This document shows, piece after piece, positions 34,807 through 43,671 of a stretch of DNA of 43,671 nucleotides (the stretch's first letter is position 1; each line of letters begins with the position of its first letter). The translations under genes were made by a program, and so were the position numbers. The DNA lies in the NCBI GenBank assembly GCA_001464375.1, contig LNEW01000179.1:1-43671 (forward strand), read 5' to 3'. This DNA is from Rhodospirillales bacterium Ga0074136 (lineage in GTDB: Bacteria; Pseudomonadota; Alphaproteobacteria; Acetobacterales; Acetobacteraceae). The notes under the pieces were generated by a model. The model worked only from the letters and a program-made list of their open reading frames with translations, had not been told where the DNA came from and searched no databases.

Positions 34807-35393
34807 ACGCCTCCGCCCTGCTGAATAGTGGGCGCGCCCTGGCGGTCGAGCGCGCCGAACGCCTGTCCGAGGCCGACCTCGCCGACCTGGCCGAGGCGAC
34901 CGATGCCGCCATCATCGAGGGCGGCGGCTTCGGCTGGGTCGAACCGCAGGGGCGCGCCGCGCTGGAGCGCCATTTCCGCGGCGTGCTGCTGGTGCCCGAG
35001 CGCGAATTGTTCGTGGCGCGGCTGGACGGCCACCCGGTGGGCTCCGCCCTGCTGGTGCGCCCGCCCCGCCACAACGAGGCGCAGGCCTTCGCCGCGACCC
35101 TGACCCACGCCTATATCGCGCCTTACGCGCGCGGCTTCGGCCTGGCGCGGATGCTGGTGCAGAAGCTGGAGGACCGCGCGGCCGCCGTCGGGCATCGCGT
35201 CATCAACCTCGACGTGCGGGAGACGCAGACGACCGCCATCGCGCTGTTCGAGAGCCTGGGCTACCTGCATTGGGGCACCCACCCCTACTACGCCCGGGTG
35301 AAGGGCCAGACGGTGGCGGGCCGTTTCTACACGAAAACGCTGGAACCGGGGCGCGGGCGCAGCACCGGCGCGCTGATCGACGGCGCGGTCTGA
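34803..35393 (+). CDS. GNAT-family N-acetyltransferase
   Basis: 196 residues from a GTG that overlaps the hisH stop (GTGA), with GGTGGGA just upstream; a second GTG at 34794 is less likely. The GNAT fold is visible in LFVARLDGHPVGSALLV (strands 2-4), the acetyl-CoA pyrophosphate loop AYIAPYARGFGLARMLV and VINLDVRETQTTAIALFESL (helix 4) leading to GY-x-HWGTHPYYARV. Substrate unknown; it could act on a small molecule or a protein N-terminus. Its place in the his operon suggests co-expression rather than a role in histidine synthesis. Confidence 0.85.
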   Translation: MNASALLNSGRALAVERAERLSEADLADLAEATDAAIIEGGGFGWVEPQGRAALERHFRGVLLVPERELFVARLDGHPVGSALLVRPPRHNEAQAFAATLTHAYIAPYARGFGLARMLVQKLEDRAAAVGHRVINLDVRETQTTAIALFESLGYLHWGTHPYYARVKGQTVAGRFYTKTLEPGRGRSTGALIDGAV

Positions 35394-35493
35394 CGCACGC
35401 GGCTGCGCAACGGATTTCGAGGCGATTTTCCGGGTTTGCGGTTTCATGCACCGGGCCGCAGGATGCGCTCAGGGCGCCTCAGGAAACCTGGCC

Positions 35494-37113
35494 ATGGCAC
35501 GCGACAACACCCCCGGTTCGCCGGCCCCGCGCGGCGATGCGCGCCGGGCGGCGCTCATGGTCATTGGCCTGGCCTTCGGGAGTGTCGCGGCGGTCGCACC
35601 CGGCCTGCGGGCACAGGGCGTGCCGCCCGCCGCGACCGCCACGCCCCAGCCGGTGGCAACCAGCGCCCAGCAGGACCTGCTGACCCAGGCGCAGCTCGAA
35701 CAACTGCTCGCACCCATCGCGCTGTTTCCCGACGACCTGCTGATGCAGATGCTGATGGCCGCGACCTATCCGCTGGAGATCGTGCAGGCGAAGCGCTGGC
35801 TGGGCCAGGGGCAGAACGCCGCGCTGCGCGGCGATGCGCTGGTGCAGGCCCTGGCCGCGCAATCCTGGGACCCGTCGGTGAAGTCGCTGGTGCCCTTCGC
35901 GGATGTGCTGTCGATGATGAACGACCAGCTGGACTGGACGCAGCAGGTCGGCGATGCGGTTCTAGACCAGCAGCAGGACGTGATGAACGCCATCCAGGTG
36001 CTGCGCGGCCGCGCGCAGGCGCATGGCGCGCTGCAATCGGGCCCGCAGCAGACCGTCACCGTCACGCAGAACGTCAATGTCGTGCCGGCCGCCGGCGCGG
36101 TGGTGGCGCCGCCGCCGCAGATCATCACCATCGCGCCGACGCAGCCCGAGACGATCTTCATTCCCGCCTACAACCCGAACGTCGTCTTCGGCGCCTGGCC
36201 GCATGCGGGCTACCCGCCGACCTATTTCCCGCCGCCGGTGGGCTGGGGCGTGGCGAACGCGCTGCTGACCGGCATGGCCTTCGCCGGCGGGGCGGCGATC
36301 GTCGGGTCGCTGTGGGGCTGGGGCAGTCCCAACTGGGGCCGCGGCGACATCAACGTGAACGCGAACCGCTACAACAACATCAACGTCAACCGGAACCAGA
36401 TCAGCGGCAACAGCTGGCGGCACGACAGTTCGCATCGCCAGGGCGTTGCCTATCGGAACGACCAGGTGCGCGACCGTGTCGGCGCGACGCGTCCCGGTGC
36501 CGGCGGCGACCGTGCCGCGGCGCGCGACCAGTTCCGCGGCCGGGTGGACCAGGCGCAGCGTGGCGAGGGCATCGGCAACCGGCCCGGCGCGGGCGGTGAC
36601 CGGCCGGGTCTCGGCGACCGCGGGCCTGGTGCGGGCGACCGTCCTGGGCTGGGGGATCGCGGGCCCGGGGGCGGACCCGGCGCGGGCGACCGTCGTCCGG
36701 GTGGCGATCGGCCAGGCGGGGCGGATCGCCCGGGGCTCGGGGACCGCGCGCCAGGCGGCGGGGCCGGCGCGGGGGATCGCCGCCCCGGCGGGGGCGACCG
36801 TCCTGGCCAAGGTGCCCAGCGACCCGGCGGCGCAACCCAGCGCCCGGCCGTCCAGCACAATGCCGCCGGCCGCCCGCAGGCGCGCCCGGCGGCCCCGACG
36901 CGCCAGGCCCCCCAGGGCCTCCAGGGCGTGGGCGATGGTGGGCGCGAACGCGCCGCGGCGCAGCGCGGCGCGCAGAGCCGCCAGGCCCAGCCCGCGGCCC
37001 GCGCCCAGGCGCAACAGCGCGCCGCAGCCCGGCCGGCCGGCGGCGGTGGTGGTGGCGCTCGGTCCGCAGGTGGGGGTGGCGGCCGCGGTGGCGGCGGACG
37101 GGGCGGGAGGTGA
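35494..37113 (+). CDS. DUF3300 family exported protein with Gly/Arg/Pro-rich repeat tail
   Basis: 539 residues. A signal segment (RRAALMVIGLAFGSVAAVAP) is followed by the DUF3300 domain (about 65-310): LEQLLAPIALFPDDLLMQML, EIVQAKRWLGQ, QSWDPSVKSLVPFADVLSMM, then PETIFIPAYNPNVVFGAW and PTYFPPPVGWG. A glycine-rich hydrophobic stretch and an Asn-rich segment (NANRYNNINVNRNQ) lead to a tail of about 190 residues dominated by imperfect GDRPGLGDRGPG-type repeats and then Ala/Gln/Gly runs. AGGAAAC precedes the ATG. Function unknown; it is typically paired with DUF2950, which follows here after 2 bp. Confidence 0.88.
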   Translation: MARDNTPGSPAPRGDARRAALMVIGLAFGSVAAVAPGLRAQGVPPAATATPQPVATSAQQDLLTQAQLEQLLAPIALFPDDLLMQMLMAATYPLEIVQAKRWLGQGQNAALRGDALVQALAAQSWDPSVKSLVPFADVLSMMNDQLDWTQQVGDAVLDQQQDVMNAIQVLRGRAQAHGALQSGPQQTVTVTQNVNVVPAAGAVVAPPPQIITIAPTQPETIFIPAYNPNVVFGAWPHAGYPPTYFPPPVGWGVANALLTGMAFAGGAAIVGSLWGWGSPNWGRGDINVNANRYNNINVNRNQISGNSWRHDSSHRQGVAYRNDQVRDRVGATRPGAGGDRAAARDQFRGRVDQAQRGEGIGNRPGAGGDRPGLGDRGPGAGDRPGLGDRGPGGGPGAGDRRPGGDRPGGADRPGLGDRAPGGGAGAGDRRPGGGDRPGQGAQRPGGATQRPAVQHNAAGRPQARPAAPTRQAPQGLQGVGDGGRERAAAQRGAQSRQAQPAARAQAQQRAAARPAGGGGGGARSAGGGGGRGGGGRGGR

Positions 37114-37115
37114 CG

Positions 37116-38087
37116 ATGATGCGCGCCATGACCAGGTTGACGCTCGCCCTGGGCCTCGTTGCCCTGCTGGGCGCCGGTGGCGCTGCCGCGCAGGCTCCCG
37201 CGCCCGGGCCGGCCGCCGAGGCCCCGGCGCCGCGCCCCATCCTCCCGCAGGCCTTCCGCACGCCGGAGGAAGGCTTCGCCGCCCTGGTCGCCGCGCTGCG
37301 GTCGGGCCAGGACCGCCAGGCGGTGCGCGTGCTGGGCAGCGCCGGGTTGCGCCTGGTGCGCTCCGGCGACCCGGTGGCGGACCGTACGGCGCGCGAACGC
37401 TTCCTGCGCGAATACGACGCCCGCGCCGAAATCCTGCGTCCCTCCGCCGATCGCGCGGTGCTGCAGGTCGGTGCCGATTCCTGGCCGCTGCCGGTGCCGC
37501 TGGTGCAGCGCGGCGGCGCCTGGCGCTTCGATGCCGCCGCCGGCGGCCAGGAGATCGTGGACCGCCGGATCGGACGCAACGAACTCGACACCATCGAGAC
37601 GCTGCGCGCGCTGGTCGATGCGCAGGACGACTACGCCGCCACCGCCGGGCGGCAGGGGGCTCTGCGCGCCTATGCGCGGCGGTTCTTCTCGACGCCCGGG
37701 CAGCGCGACGGGCTGTACTGGCCGACCGCCGAGGGCGAGGCGCCGAGCCCGCTCGGGCCGCTGGCCGCCGCGGCCAGCGCGGGCGGCTACACGCGCGGGC
37801 GTGCCGGCACGCCGGAGCCCTTCCATGGCTACCTGTTCCGCATCCTGGAATCGCAGGGCACCGCGGCGCCGGGCGGGGTCGTGGACTACGTGGTGAACGG
37901 GCGGATGATCGGCGGCTGGGCGGCGATCGCGACGCCGGCGCGCCATGGCGTCTCGGGCATCATGACGTTCCTGGTGAGCCATGACGGCGTGATCTGGGAA
38001 CGGGATCTGGGGCCCGATACCGCGCGCGCCGCGGCCGCCATCACGACCTTCGACCCCGGGCCGGGCTGGACGCGGGTGGCGCAATAG
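37116..38087 (+). CDS. DUF2950 family exported protein
   Basis: 323 residues. A signal peptide (RLTLALGLVALLGAGGAAAQ) is followed by QAFRTPEEGFAALVAALRSG and the DUF2950 hallmarks WRFDAAAGGQEIVDRRIGRN, YWPTAEGEAPSPLGPL, FHGYLFRILESQG, GGWAAIATPARHGVSGIMTF and YVVN. The protein should be periplasmic. GGGAGG at 37105-37110 serves the ATGs at 37116/37119. The pair DUF3300-DUF2950 is widely conserved but uncharacterised; the tight spacing shows they are made together. Confidence 0.88.
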   Translation: MMRAMTRLTLALGLVALLGAGGAAAQAPAPGPAAEAPAPRPILPQAFRTPEEGFAALVAALRSGQDRQAVRVLGSAGLRLVRSGDPVADRTARERFLREYDARAEILRPSADRAVLQVGADSWPLPVPLVQRGGAWRFDAAAGGQEIVDRRIGRNELDTIETLRALVDAQDDYAATAGRQGALRAYARRFFSTPGQRDGLYWPTAEGEAPSPLGPLAAAASAGGYTRGRAGTPEPFHGYLFRILESQGTAAPGGVVDYVVNGRMIGGWAAIATPARHGVSGIMTFLVSHDGVIWERDLGPDTARAAAAITTFDPGPGWTRVAQ

Positions 38088-38175
38088 CGGCAGCGCGCCA
38101 GGACCCTTTGCGCGCCGCCCCGGGCATGGAAGGCTGCGTTGCCGCGAAGCCGCGCGGCCAAGCCGAGGACACGCC

Positions 38176-39192
38176 ATGAGCGCGATCGCCCAGCACGCCG
38201 ACACCCCGGGGCCCGAGGGCCGCATCCCGGTGCTCGACCTCGGCCCCTATCTGGCCGGCGTGCCCGGCGCGCGGGAGGAGCTGGCGCGCCATGTCGCGCG
38301 GTCCTGCCGCGATACCGGGTTCCTGGTGCTGGCCAACCACGGCGTGCCCGAGCGCCTGGTCGCCGAGACCTTCGCCGAATCCGCGCGCTTCTTCGACCTG
38401 CCGGTGGACGACAAGCTCGCGCTCAAGGTCGGCGAGATCAACATCGGCTACCTGCCGATGGGCGCGCAGACCATCCGCACCTCGACCATCCATGCCAACA
38501 GGCGGCCGAACCTGAACGAAAGCTTCTACATCGTGCGCGACCGCACGCCCGATGACCCGGAGATCCTGGCCGGGCATCCGATGGTGGGGCTGAACAAGTG
38601 GCCGGCCGCGCTGCCGCAGTTCCGCGCCGCCACCATGGCGTATTTCACCACCATGCAGGCGCTGGCGCACCGTCTGCTGCCCGCCTTCGCCACCGCGCTG
38701 GACCTGCCGCCCGACTATTTCGACGGCGACTTCACCGACCCGACCTGCACGCTGCGGCTGATCCGCTACGAACCGCAGCCGGCGGTGGATGGCGAACAAT
38801 TCGGCTTCGCCCCGCACATCGACACCAACTTCACCACCTTCCTGGCGCAGTCGCGCCTGCCGGGCCTGGAAGTCCGCACCAAGGAAGGCACCTGGATCCG
38901 CCCGCCCGCCATACCCGGCACCTTCGTGGTCAATACCGCCGAGATGCTGGGCCGCTATTCCAACGACCGCTTCGCCCCCACCCCGCATCGCGTGGTCAAC
39001 CAGGCGAACGAGGCGCGCTACGCCATCCCGTTCTTCTACGGCCCGGACAACGATGCGGTGATCCGCGTGGTGCCAACCTGTACCGGCCCGGACGCGCCGC
39101 CGCGCTACGAGCCGCTGCGCTACATCGACCACCGCATGAAGCTGAACCGCACCAATTTCGACCATCGCCGCAAGGACGCGCCGGCCGGCTGA
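38176..39192 (+). CDS. 2-oxoglutarate/Fe(II)-dependent oxygenase, isopenicillin N synthase-like
   Basis: 338 residues. The N-terminal DIOX_N region reads IPVLDLGPYLAG with DTGFLVLANHGVP, as in plant and bacterial members of this family. The iron ligands are H214 and D216 (FAPHIDTNFT) and H271 (APTPHRVVN); R281 (ARYAIPFF) is positioned to bind the 2-oxoglutarate carboxylate. The GYLPMGAQTIRTS and NLNESFYI segments are typical of the substrate pocket. Which substrate is oxidised cannot be read from sequence. It stands alone, convergent with the giant RTX gene. Confidence 0.88.
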   Translation: MSAIAQHADTPGPEGRIPVLDLGPYLAGVPGAREELARHVARSCRDTGFLVLANHGVPERLVAETFAESARFFDLPVDDKLALKVGEINIGYLPMGAQTIRTSTIHANRRPNLNESFYIVRDRTPDDPEILAGHPMVGLNKWPAALPQFRAATMAYFTTMQALAHRLLPAFATALDLPPDYFDGDFTDPTCTLRLIRYEPQPAVDGEQFGFAPHIDTNFTTFLAQSRLPGLEVRTKEGTWIRPPAIPGTFVVNTAEMLGRYSNDRFAPTPHRVVNQANEARYAIPFFYGPDNDAVIRVVPTCTGPDAPPRYEPLRYIDHRMKLNRTNFDHRRKDAPAG

Positions 39193-39250
39193 AGGACCAC
39201 GCGGCCGGCCCGCACCGGGGCGCGCCCGCAGGTCCCGGGAGGCGCCGGCG

Positions 39251-42200
39251 TCACGCGAAGACGATGTCGGTCTCGAGGATGGCGGTGCCGGCGTTGAACA
39301 GGATGGCCATCTCGACCGTGGCGAGGTCGCCGTCGGCCTCGATGCGCAGGGTGCGCCCCGGCGCATCCCAGGCAACCTGGTGCGCGCCGGTGAAGCTGTC
39401 CCCGATGACGAAGCGTTCGGTGCCCCAGCCGCCGATCGCGCTGCCGATGGCGGCGAGATCGAGGCGGTCCTCGCCGCTGGCGAAGCCGTAGACCACGTCG
39501 CGCGCGGTGCGCGGGCTGTCCGCCAGGTCGAGGAAGCGGATCAGATCCTGGCCATCGCCCGGGGCGAAGATGTCCGCCCCTTCGCCGCCGACCAGCGTGT
39601 CGTCGCCGGCGCCGCCATGCAGGTTGTCGTCCCCCGCCAGCCCCTGCAGCAGGTTGTCCCCGCTGGCGCCGCGCAGGGTGTTGTCGAGCGCGTTGCCGGT
39701 GCCCTCCCAGGCGCCATCGCCCAGCAGCACCAGGTTCTCGACGTTCGAGGACAGGGTGATGGACCGCAGGGCGATGATGGTGTCGGTGCCGCCATCCTCG
39801 GCCTCCACCACCTGGTCGGCGGATGGGCCGACATGGAAGGTGTCGTCGCCGGCGCCGCCGAACATGATGTTGACCCCGTCGGGCGCCGCGGCCTGGCCGG
39901 GCGCGACGCCGCCGACCAGCCGGTCGTCGCCCTCCCCGCCATACAGCGTGTCGACGCCCGTGCCGCCGCCGCCATACAGGGTGTTGTCGCCCGCGTCGCC
40001 GGTCAGCCGGTCGGCGCCCGTGCCGCCGCGCAGCGCCTCGAAGCCGGCGATGGTGTCGCCCGCCGCGTCGCCGCCTGCCGCGGTGCCGGCGGCGAGGTCG
40101 ACCGTGACACCCTGGGTCGCGCTGGCATAGGAGAGCTGGTCGGCGGTGCCGGCGCCGCCATCGAGGCTGTCCGCGCCGGGCCCGCCCTCGATCAGGTCCT
40201 CGCCCTCGCCGCCCAGGATGGTGTCGTCGCCGGCGCTGCCGAACAGGCTGTCGTCGCCGGCGTCGCCGTCCATCATGTCGCCGTCGGCGCCGCCGCGCAG
40301 GATGTCGCTGTCGCTGCCGCCCTGGAGGACGTCATCGTTGCCGATGGCGGCGATGGCGCGCGCGGTGCCGATCGTGGCCCCGGCGGTGGCATCGAACAGC
40401 CGCACGGCGAAGCCTTCGCGCTTCTCGGCGGTGGTGTCGCCGGCGACCTGCACGGTGATGGTGCGCGTGGTCTGGCCGGGGGCGAAGACCAGGCGCCCGG
40501 ATGCCAGCGTGCCGCCCACGAAATCCTGCGCATTCGCGAAGGCGCCCGGCGTGCCGTCGCCGCCCACCGCCCAGCGCACGGCATGCCCGGTCGCGATGTC
40601 GCCCGAGCGGGTGACGGTGAAGCTGTAGCCGGTGGCGCCGGAATCGCCTTCTGCCAGCAGGGCATCGAGCGTGGCGATGTCGAAGCGCGCATCGTCGTCG
40701 ATGATGCTGCCCAGCGCCTGCGTCGCGCCCACGGTGGCGCCGCCGGTCGGGTTCGACAGCACCAACGCGAAGGTCTCGAGCCCTTCGAGCAGGGTGTCGT
40801 CGAGGATCGGCACCTCGACCACCGTGGAGAGCTGGCCGGCCGCGATGGTGAGCGTGCCGGTGGTGGCCGTGTAGTCGAGCCCCGCGGTCGCGCTGATGTC
40901 GGCGGTCGCGTAGTCCACCGTGATGGCGTTGCCGACCGCGTAGGACAGCCCGAGGGTGAAGCGCATCATGGCCTCGCCGCCATTGCCCTCGGTCTGGCGG
41001 GCGGCGAGCACGCTGACCACCGGCGCGTCGCGCGCATCGTCGTTGGTGATGGTGACCGACCCGTTGGCATCGACCAGCGGCGCGCCGAGCGCGTCGGACA
41101 GGACGATGCGGAAGGATTCGTTCGCCTCCCACAGCGCGTCGGGGGCGATGGCGATCTCGATGGTCTTGCTGGTCTCGCCCGGGTCGAAGGTCAGCGTGCC
41201 GGATGCGGCGGTGTAGTCCTGCCCTGCCACCGCCGTGCCGTCGGCGGTGGACCAGTCGACCGTGACCGGGGAGGCCGTGCTGGTCAGGGTGACGGTGACG
41301 GTCGCGGTGGTGGTGCCGCCGGTGCCCTCGGTGATGGAGACATCGGCGATGGCGATGCCGTCATCGTCGCGGATGCGCCCCTCGGCTGTCGCATCGCGGA
41401 TGCCGGCGCCGCCGGTGGCGTTCGACAGGGTGACGGTGAAGGCCTCCGCTCCCTCGAAATCGGAGTCGGTGGTGATCGGCACGATGAAGGTGCGCGACGT
41501 CTGCCCAGCGTTGAAGGTCAGGGTACCGGAGGTCGCGGTGTAGTCGATGCCGGCCAGCGCGGTGCCGTCCGAGGTGGCGTAGTCCACCGTGGCGGTGGTC
41601 GAAAGGGCGGAGGAAAGCAGGACGGTGAAGGTCATGTTCACCGAACCGCCGGTGCCTTCCACCACGGAGATGTCGGTGATGGTGAACCCGTCATCGTCGA
41701 TCACACTGACCTGTGCGGCATCGTCGCCGATCACGGCGCCGGAGGCGTTGGCCAGGCGGATGGTGAAGCCCTCGCCGCCCTCGACATCGGCATCGCGCAG
41801 GATCGGGATGGTGAAGGTGGTGCTGGACTGCCCGGACGAGATGGTCGCGGTGCCACTGGTCGCGGTGTAGTCCAGGCCCGCGACGGCGCTGCCGTCCTCG
41901 GTCGCGTAGTCCACCGTGATGGTCTGGTCGGTCGGGCCGGCGAGGCGGATGGTGACCGTCGCGCTGCCCGGCGAGGCGGCGGTGCCTTCGACGATGACGA
42001 TGTCGTCGATCAGGATGACGTCGTCGTCGGTGATGGTGCCGGTGGCGGCGGCGCGGACCAGCGGCGCGCCCACGGCGTTGGACAGCGCCAGCGTGAAGGC
42101 CTCGGTCGATTCGCTGACGGCGTCGCCGACCAGGCTGACCGTGACGTGCTTTTCGGTCTCGCCGGGGGCGAAGGTCAGGCTGCCGGAGCCGGCCATGTAG

Positions 42201-43353
42201 TCGGCGCCGGCGGTCGCGGTGCCGTCAGCGGTCGCCCAGTCGACGGTGACCGCGTCGGTCGCGGCCGACAGCAGGCGCACGGTGAAGACCAGGCTGCCCG
42301 GCGCACCGGCGGTGCCCTCGATGGCCATGACGTCGGTGACCGACAGGCCGTCGTCGTTGGCGATGGTGACGGTGCCGCGCGCGTCCTGGATGGTGGCGCC
42401 GGTCGCGTCGAACAGGCGCAGCGTGAAGGTCTCGTCCGCCTCCACCCGGCGGTCGCCGACGATCTCGATGCGGATTTCCTGAGTCGAGGTGCCGGGTGCG
42501 AAGACCACGCTGCCGCGCTGCGCGACGAAATCCTGCCCGGCGATGGCGCTGCCGTTCTGCGTGAGGTAGCGCACCACGACCGGCCCGTCCGCCGGGGCGG
42601 AGAGCGTGACCGGCACCACCACGAAGCCGGGGCTGCCGCCGCTGCCTTCCTCGATCCGGGCATCGCCGACCGACACCTGCGCCTGCACCGCGCCGTTGCG
42701 GATGGCGAAGACATAGGTGCCCGGTTCGCCGGCATTGCTGGCCGAGTCGAGGTCGAGCACCGCGTCCTGGTTGCCCGATTGCGGCAGTTCCAGGAAATCC
42801 ACGCCATTGCCCGAGGAATAGCCGGCACGCGCCACCGTGCCGCCGAGGCCGCCCGCCCCGCCGGAGAAATCCCCAGTGGTCCAGTTCATGGCCTCGTAGC
42901 GGAATTCGATGTCGAAATCGCCGGCACTGCCGACCTGGTGCAGGCGTAGCTGGAAGGCGTTGGTCTTGTCGGTCTTGCGGTTGAAATAGCCGACATCGTC
43001 CCAGGTGACGGTGAAGACACCATCGGCGGCATCGAGGTCGTACCACACGCGGTTGCTGCCGGTGGAGGTACCGCCTTGCGTCGGCGCGGTCGCGCCCGCG
43101 CGCGTGTCGACATCCGCCCAGAACGGCGTGATCAGCGGGTTCGCGGTGGAACCGGTGATGGCGGTGGGGGTAAACGACGACGCTGGCGCGGCGAAAGAGA
43201 CGCTGCCGTTGTTGTTCACCCACAGGCCGGTGAAGACGAAGCCGTAGAAGTTGAGCCCCGCCGGCAGCACGGGGACCCGTCATCGGTGCGCGCCAGGGCG
43301 TTCTCGCCGAACCCTGCCTCGCCGCCCAAGCCGTTCGCGAGTTCCGTTGTCAT
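39251..43353 (-). CDS. Giant NIDO / Calx-beta / RTX repeat surface protein, 1-base frameshift near its N-terminus
   Basis: About 1,367 residues if the frame is repaired. From an ATG at 43353 (MTTELANGLGGEAGFGENAL) the frame runs to TDDGS and breaks near 43275-43278; one extra C in the CCCC run restores TDDGSPVLPAGLNFYGF. A NIDO-like domain follows (LWVNNNGSVSF, PLITPFWADVDTR, about 25-190). Seven Calx-beta repeats (about 225-1005) each show ATADGTA-x-AG-x-DY, FAPGET-like and (D/N)DD ends. RTX nonapeptides follow (e.g. GDAGDDSLFGSAGDDTILGG, to about 1265), then a C-terminal secretion-type domain ending ILETDIVFA. No Sec signal, so type I secretion is expected. Probably a Ca-dependent adhesin or matrix protein. 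Confidence 0.88.
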
Positions 43354-43440
43354 CGCCGCCATCCCCGCCCGTGTCGTAGCGGCGGCGAGGATGACGGTGC
43401 CGGCTTAAGCGGGGGTGAAGCGGCGTGCGATCGCGCGTCG

Positions 43441-43671
43441 TGCGTGGTGCTTGCGTGCGGCGACTGGGCTCTCAGCCCCGCCGCGTGCGTTGTGCTTCCG
43501 TGCGGCGACTGGGCTTTCAGCCCCGCCGCGTGCGTTGTGCTGGCGTGCGGCGACTGGGCTTTCAGCCCCGCCGCGTGCGTTGTGCTGGCGTGCGGCGACT
43601 GGGCTTTCAGCCCCGCCGCGTACGTTGTGCTGGCGTGCGGCGACTGGGCTTTCAGCCCCGCCGCGTACGTT
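43441..43671. repeat. 45-bp minisatellite, five full units and a sixth cut by the window edge
   Basis: Units start at 43441, 43486, 43531, 43576 and 43621, and six bases of another at 43666. The constant part is GCGTGCGGCGACTGGGCTTT followed by CAGCCCCGCCGCG; differences are a few single bases in the first 15. Each unit can fold as GGCG-ACT-GGGCT-TTC-AGCCC-CGCC, a hairpin with a three-base bulge. The last two units are identical. No unique spacers are present. It lies upstream of the giant RTX gene and belongs to no gene I can identify, though most frames are open. Confidence 0.92.

Noticed and set aside
39380-42949. A 1,189-residue plus-strand frame
   Set aside because: It is antisense to the Calx-beta/RTX repeats; its repetitive Gly/Asp composition just mirrors the DNA repeats of the real gene.
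43441-43671. CRISPR array
   Set aside because: The 45-bp units are contiguous with no unique spacers and no cas genes are present; it is a tandem minisatellite.
1-43671. tRNA or rRNA genes
   Set aside because: No cloverleaf with the conserved GGTTCGAATCC-type arm and no rRNA-like stretch was seen in the intergenic regions.

Overview
The window looks like a chromosomal segment of a very GC-rich alphaproteobacterium, most likely an acetic-acid-bacteria relative in Rhodospirillales/Acetobacteraceae (Roseomonas-like). This is an inference from base composition, protein families (DUF2244 next to nth, TIGR02186 behind a TauE/SafE exporter, a TIGR02302/DUF4175 protein behind lysA) and gene order (rpsA-sppA-ihfB-lapA-pyrF-trpF-trpB-trpA; hslVU near hisB-DUF2628-hisH). 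No rRNA, tRNA, prophage, insertion sequence or CRISPR array was seen.

Layout. 1-8.5 kb: DUF2244 (partial) diverging from nth, a small lipoprotein, a Baeyer-Villiger-type flavin monooxygenase, a decayed Xre/MbcA-type antitoxin abutting a 24-bp tandem repeat, tadA, a DUF4214 protein, an exported 5'-nucleotidase, and a TauE/SafE - TIGR02186 - universal stress protein group. 8.5-13.7 kb: minus-strand genes for a TIGR02302/DUF4175 membrane protein, lysA and a 3-hydroxyisobutyryl-CoA hydrolase-like protein, separated by strong inverted repeats. 13.8-18.1 kb: a complete polyamine-type ABC importer (ATPase, binding protein, two permeases). 18.1-19.3 kb: a trypsin-like protease with an RTX tail. 19.6-28.1 kb: rpsA with its own promoter candidate and terminator, then sppA, ihfB, lapA, pyrF, trpF, an alpha/beta-hydrolase-like lipoprotein, trpB and trpA. 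28.1-30.7 kb: hslV and a frameshifted hslU, convergent with trpA. 31.1-33.1 kb: a chemoreceptor whose C-terminal PilZ domain is put out of frame by one base. 33.1-35.4 kb: hisB, DUF2628, hisH and a GNAT acetyltransferase. 35.5-39.2 kb: the DUF3300/DUF2950 pair and a 2-oxoglutarate/Fe(II) oxygenase. 39.3-43.4 kb: a giant NIDO / Calx-beta / RTX surface protein, followed by a 45-bp minisatellite that runs off the window.

Most genes are housekeeping (base-excision repair, tRNA editing, lysine, tryptophan, histidine and pyrimidine synthesis, translation, protein quality control). The less ordinary material is non-coding or domain-level: a roughly 125-bp structured repeat present three times between genes of the trp and hslVU groups, a duplicated terminator module, a nested inverted repeat after lysA, two tandem arrays, two RTX proteins with no secretion system nearby, and a hydrolase-like lipoprotein without its nucleophile. 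Four genes carry a reading-frame break. Three of the four fit loss of one base in a C/G run, so sequence error has to be excluded before any is called a pseudogene.
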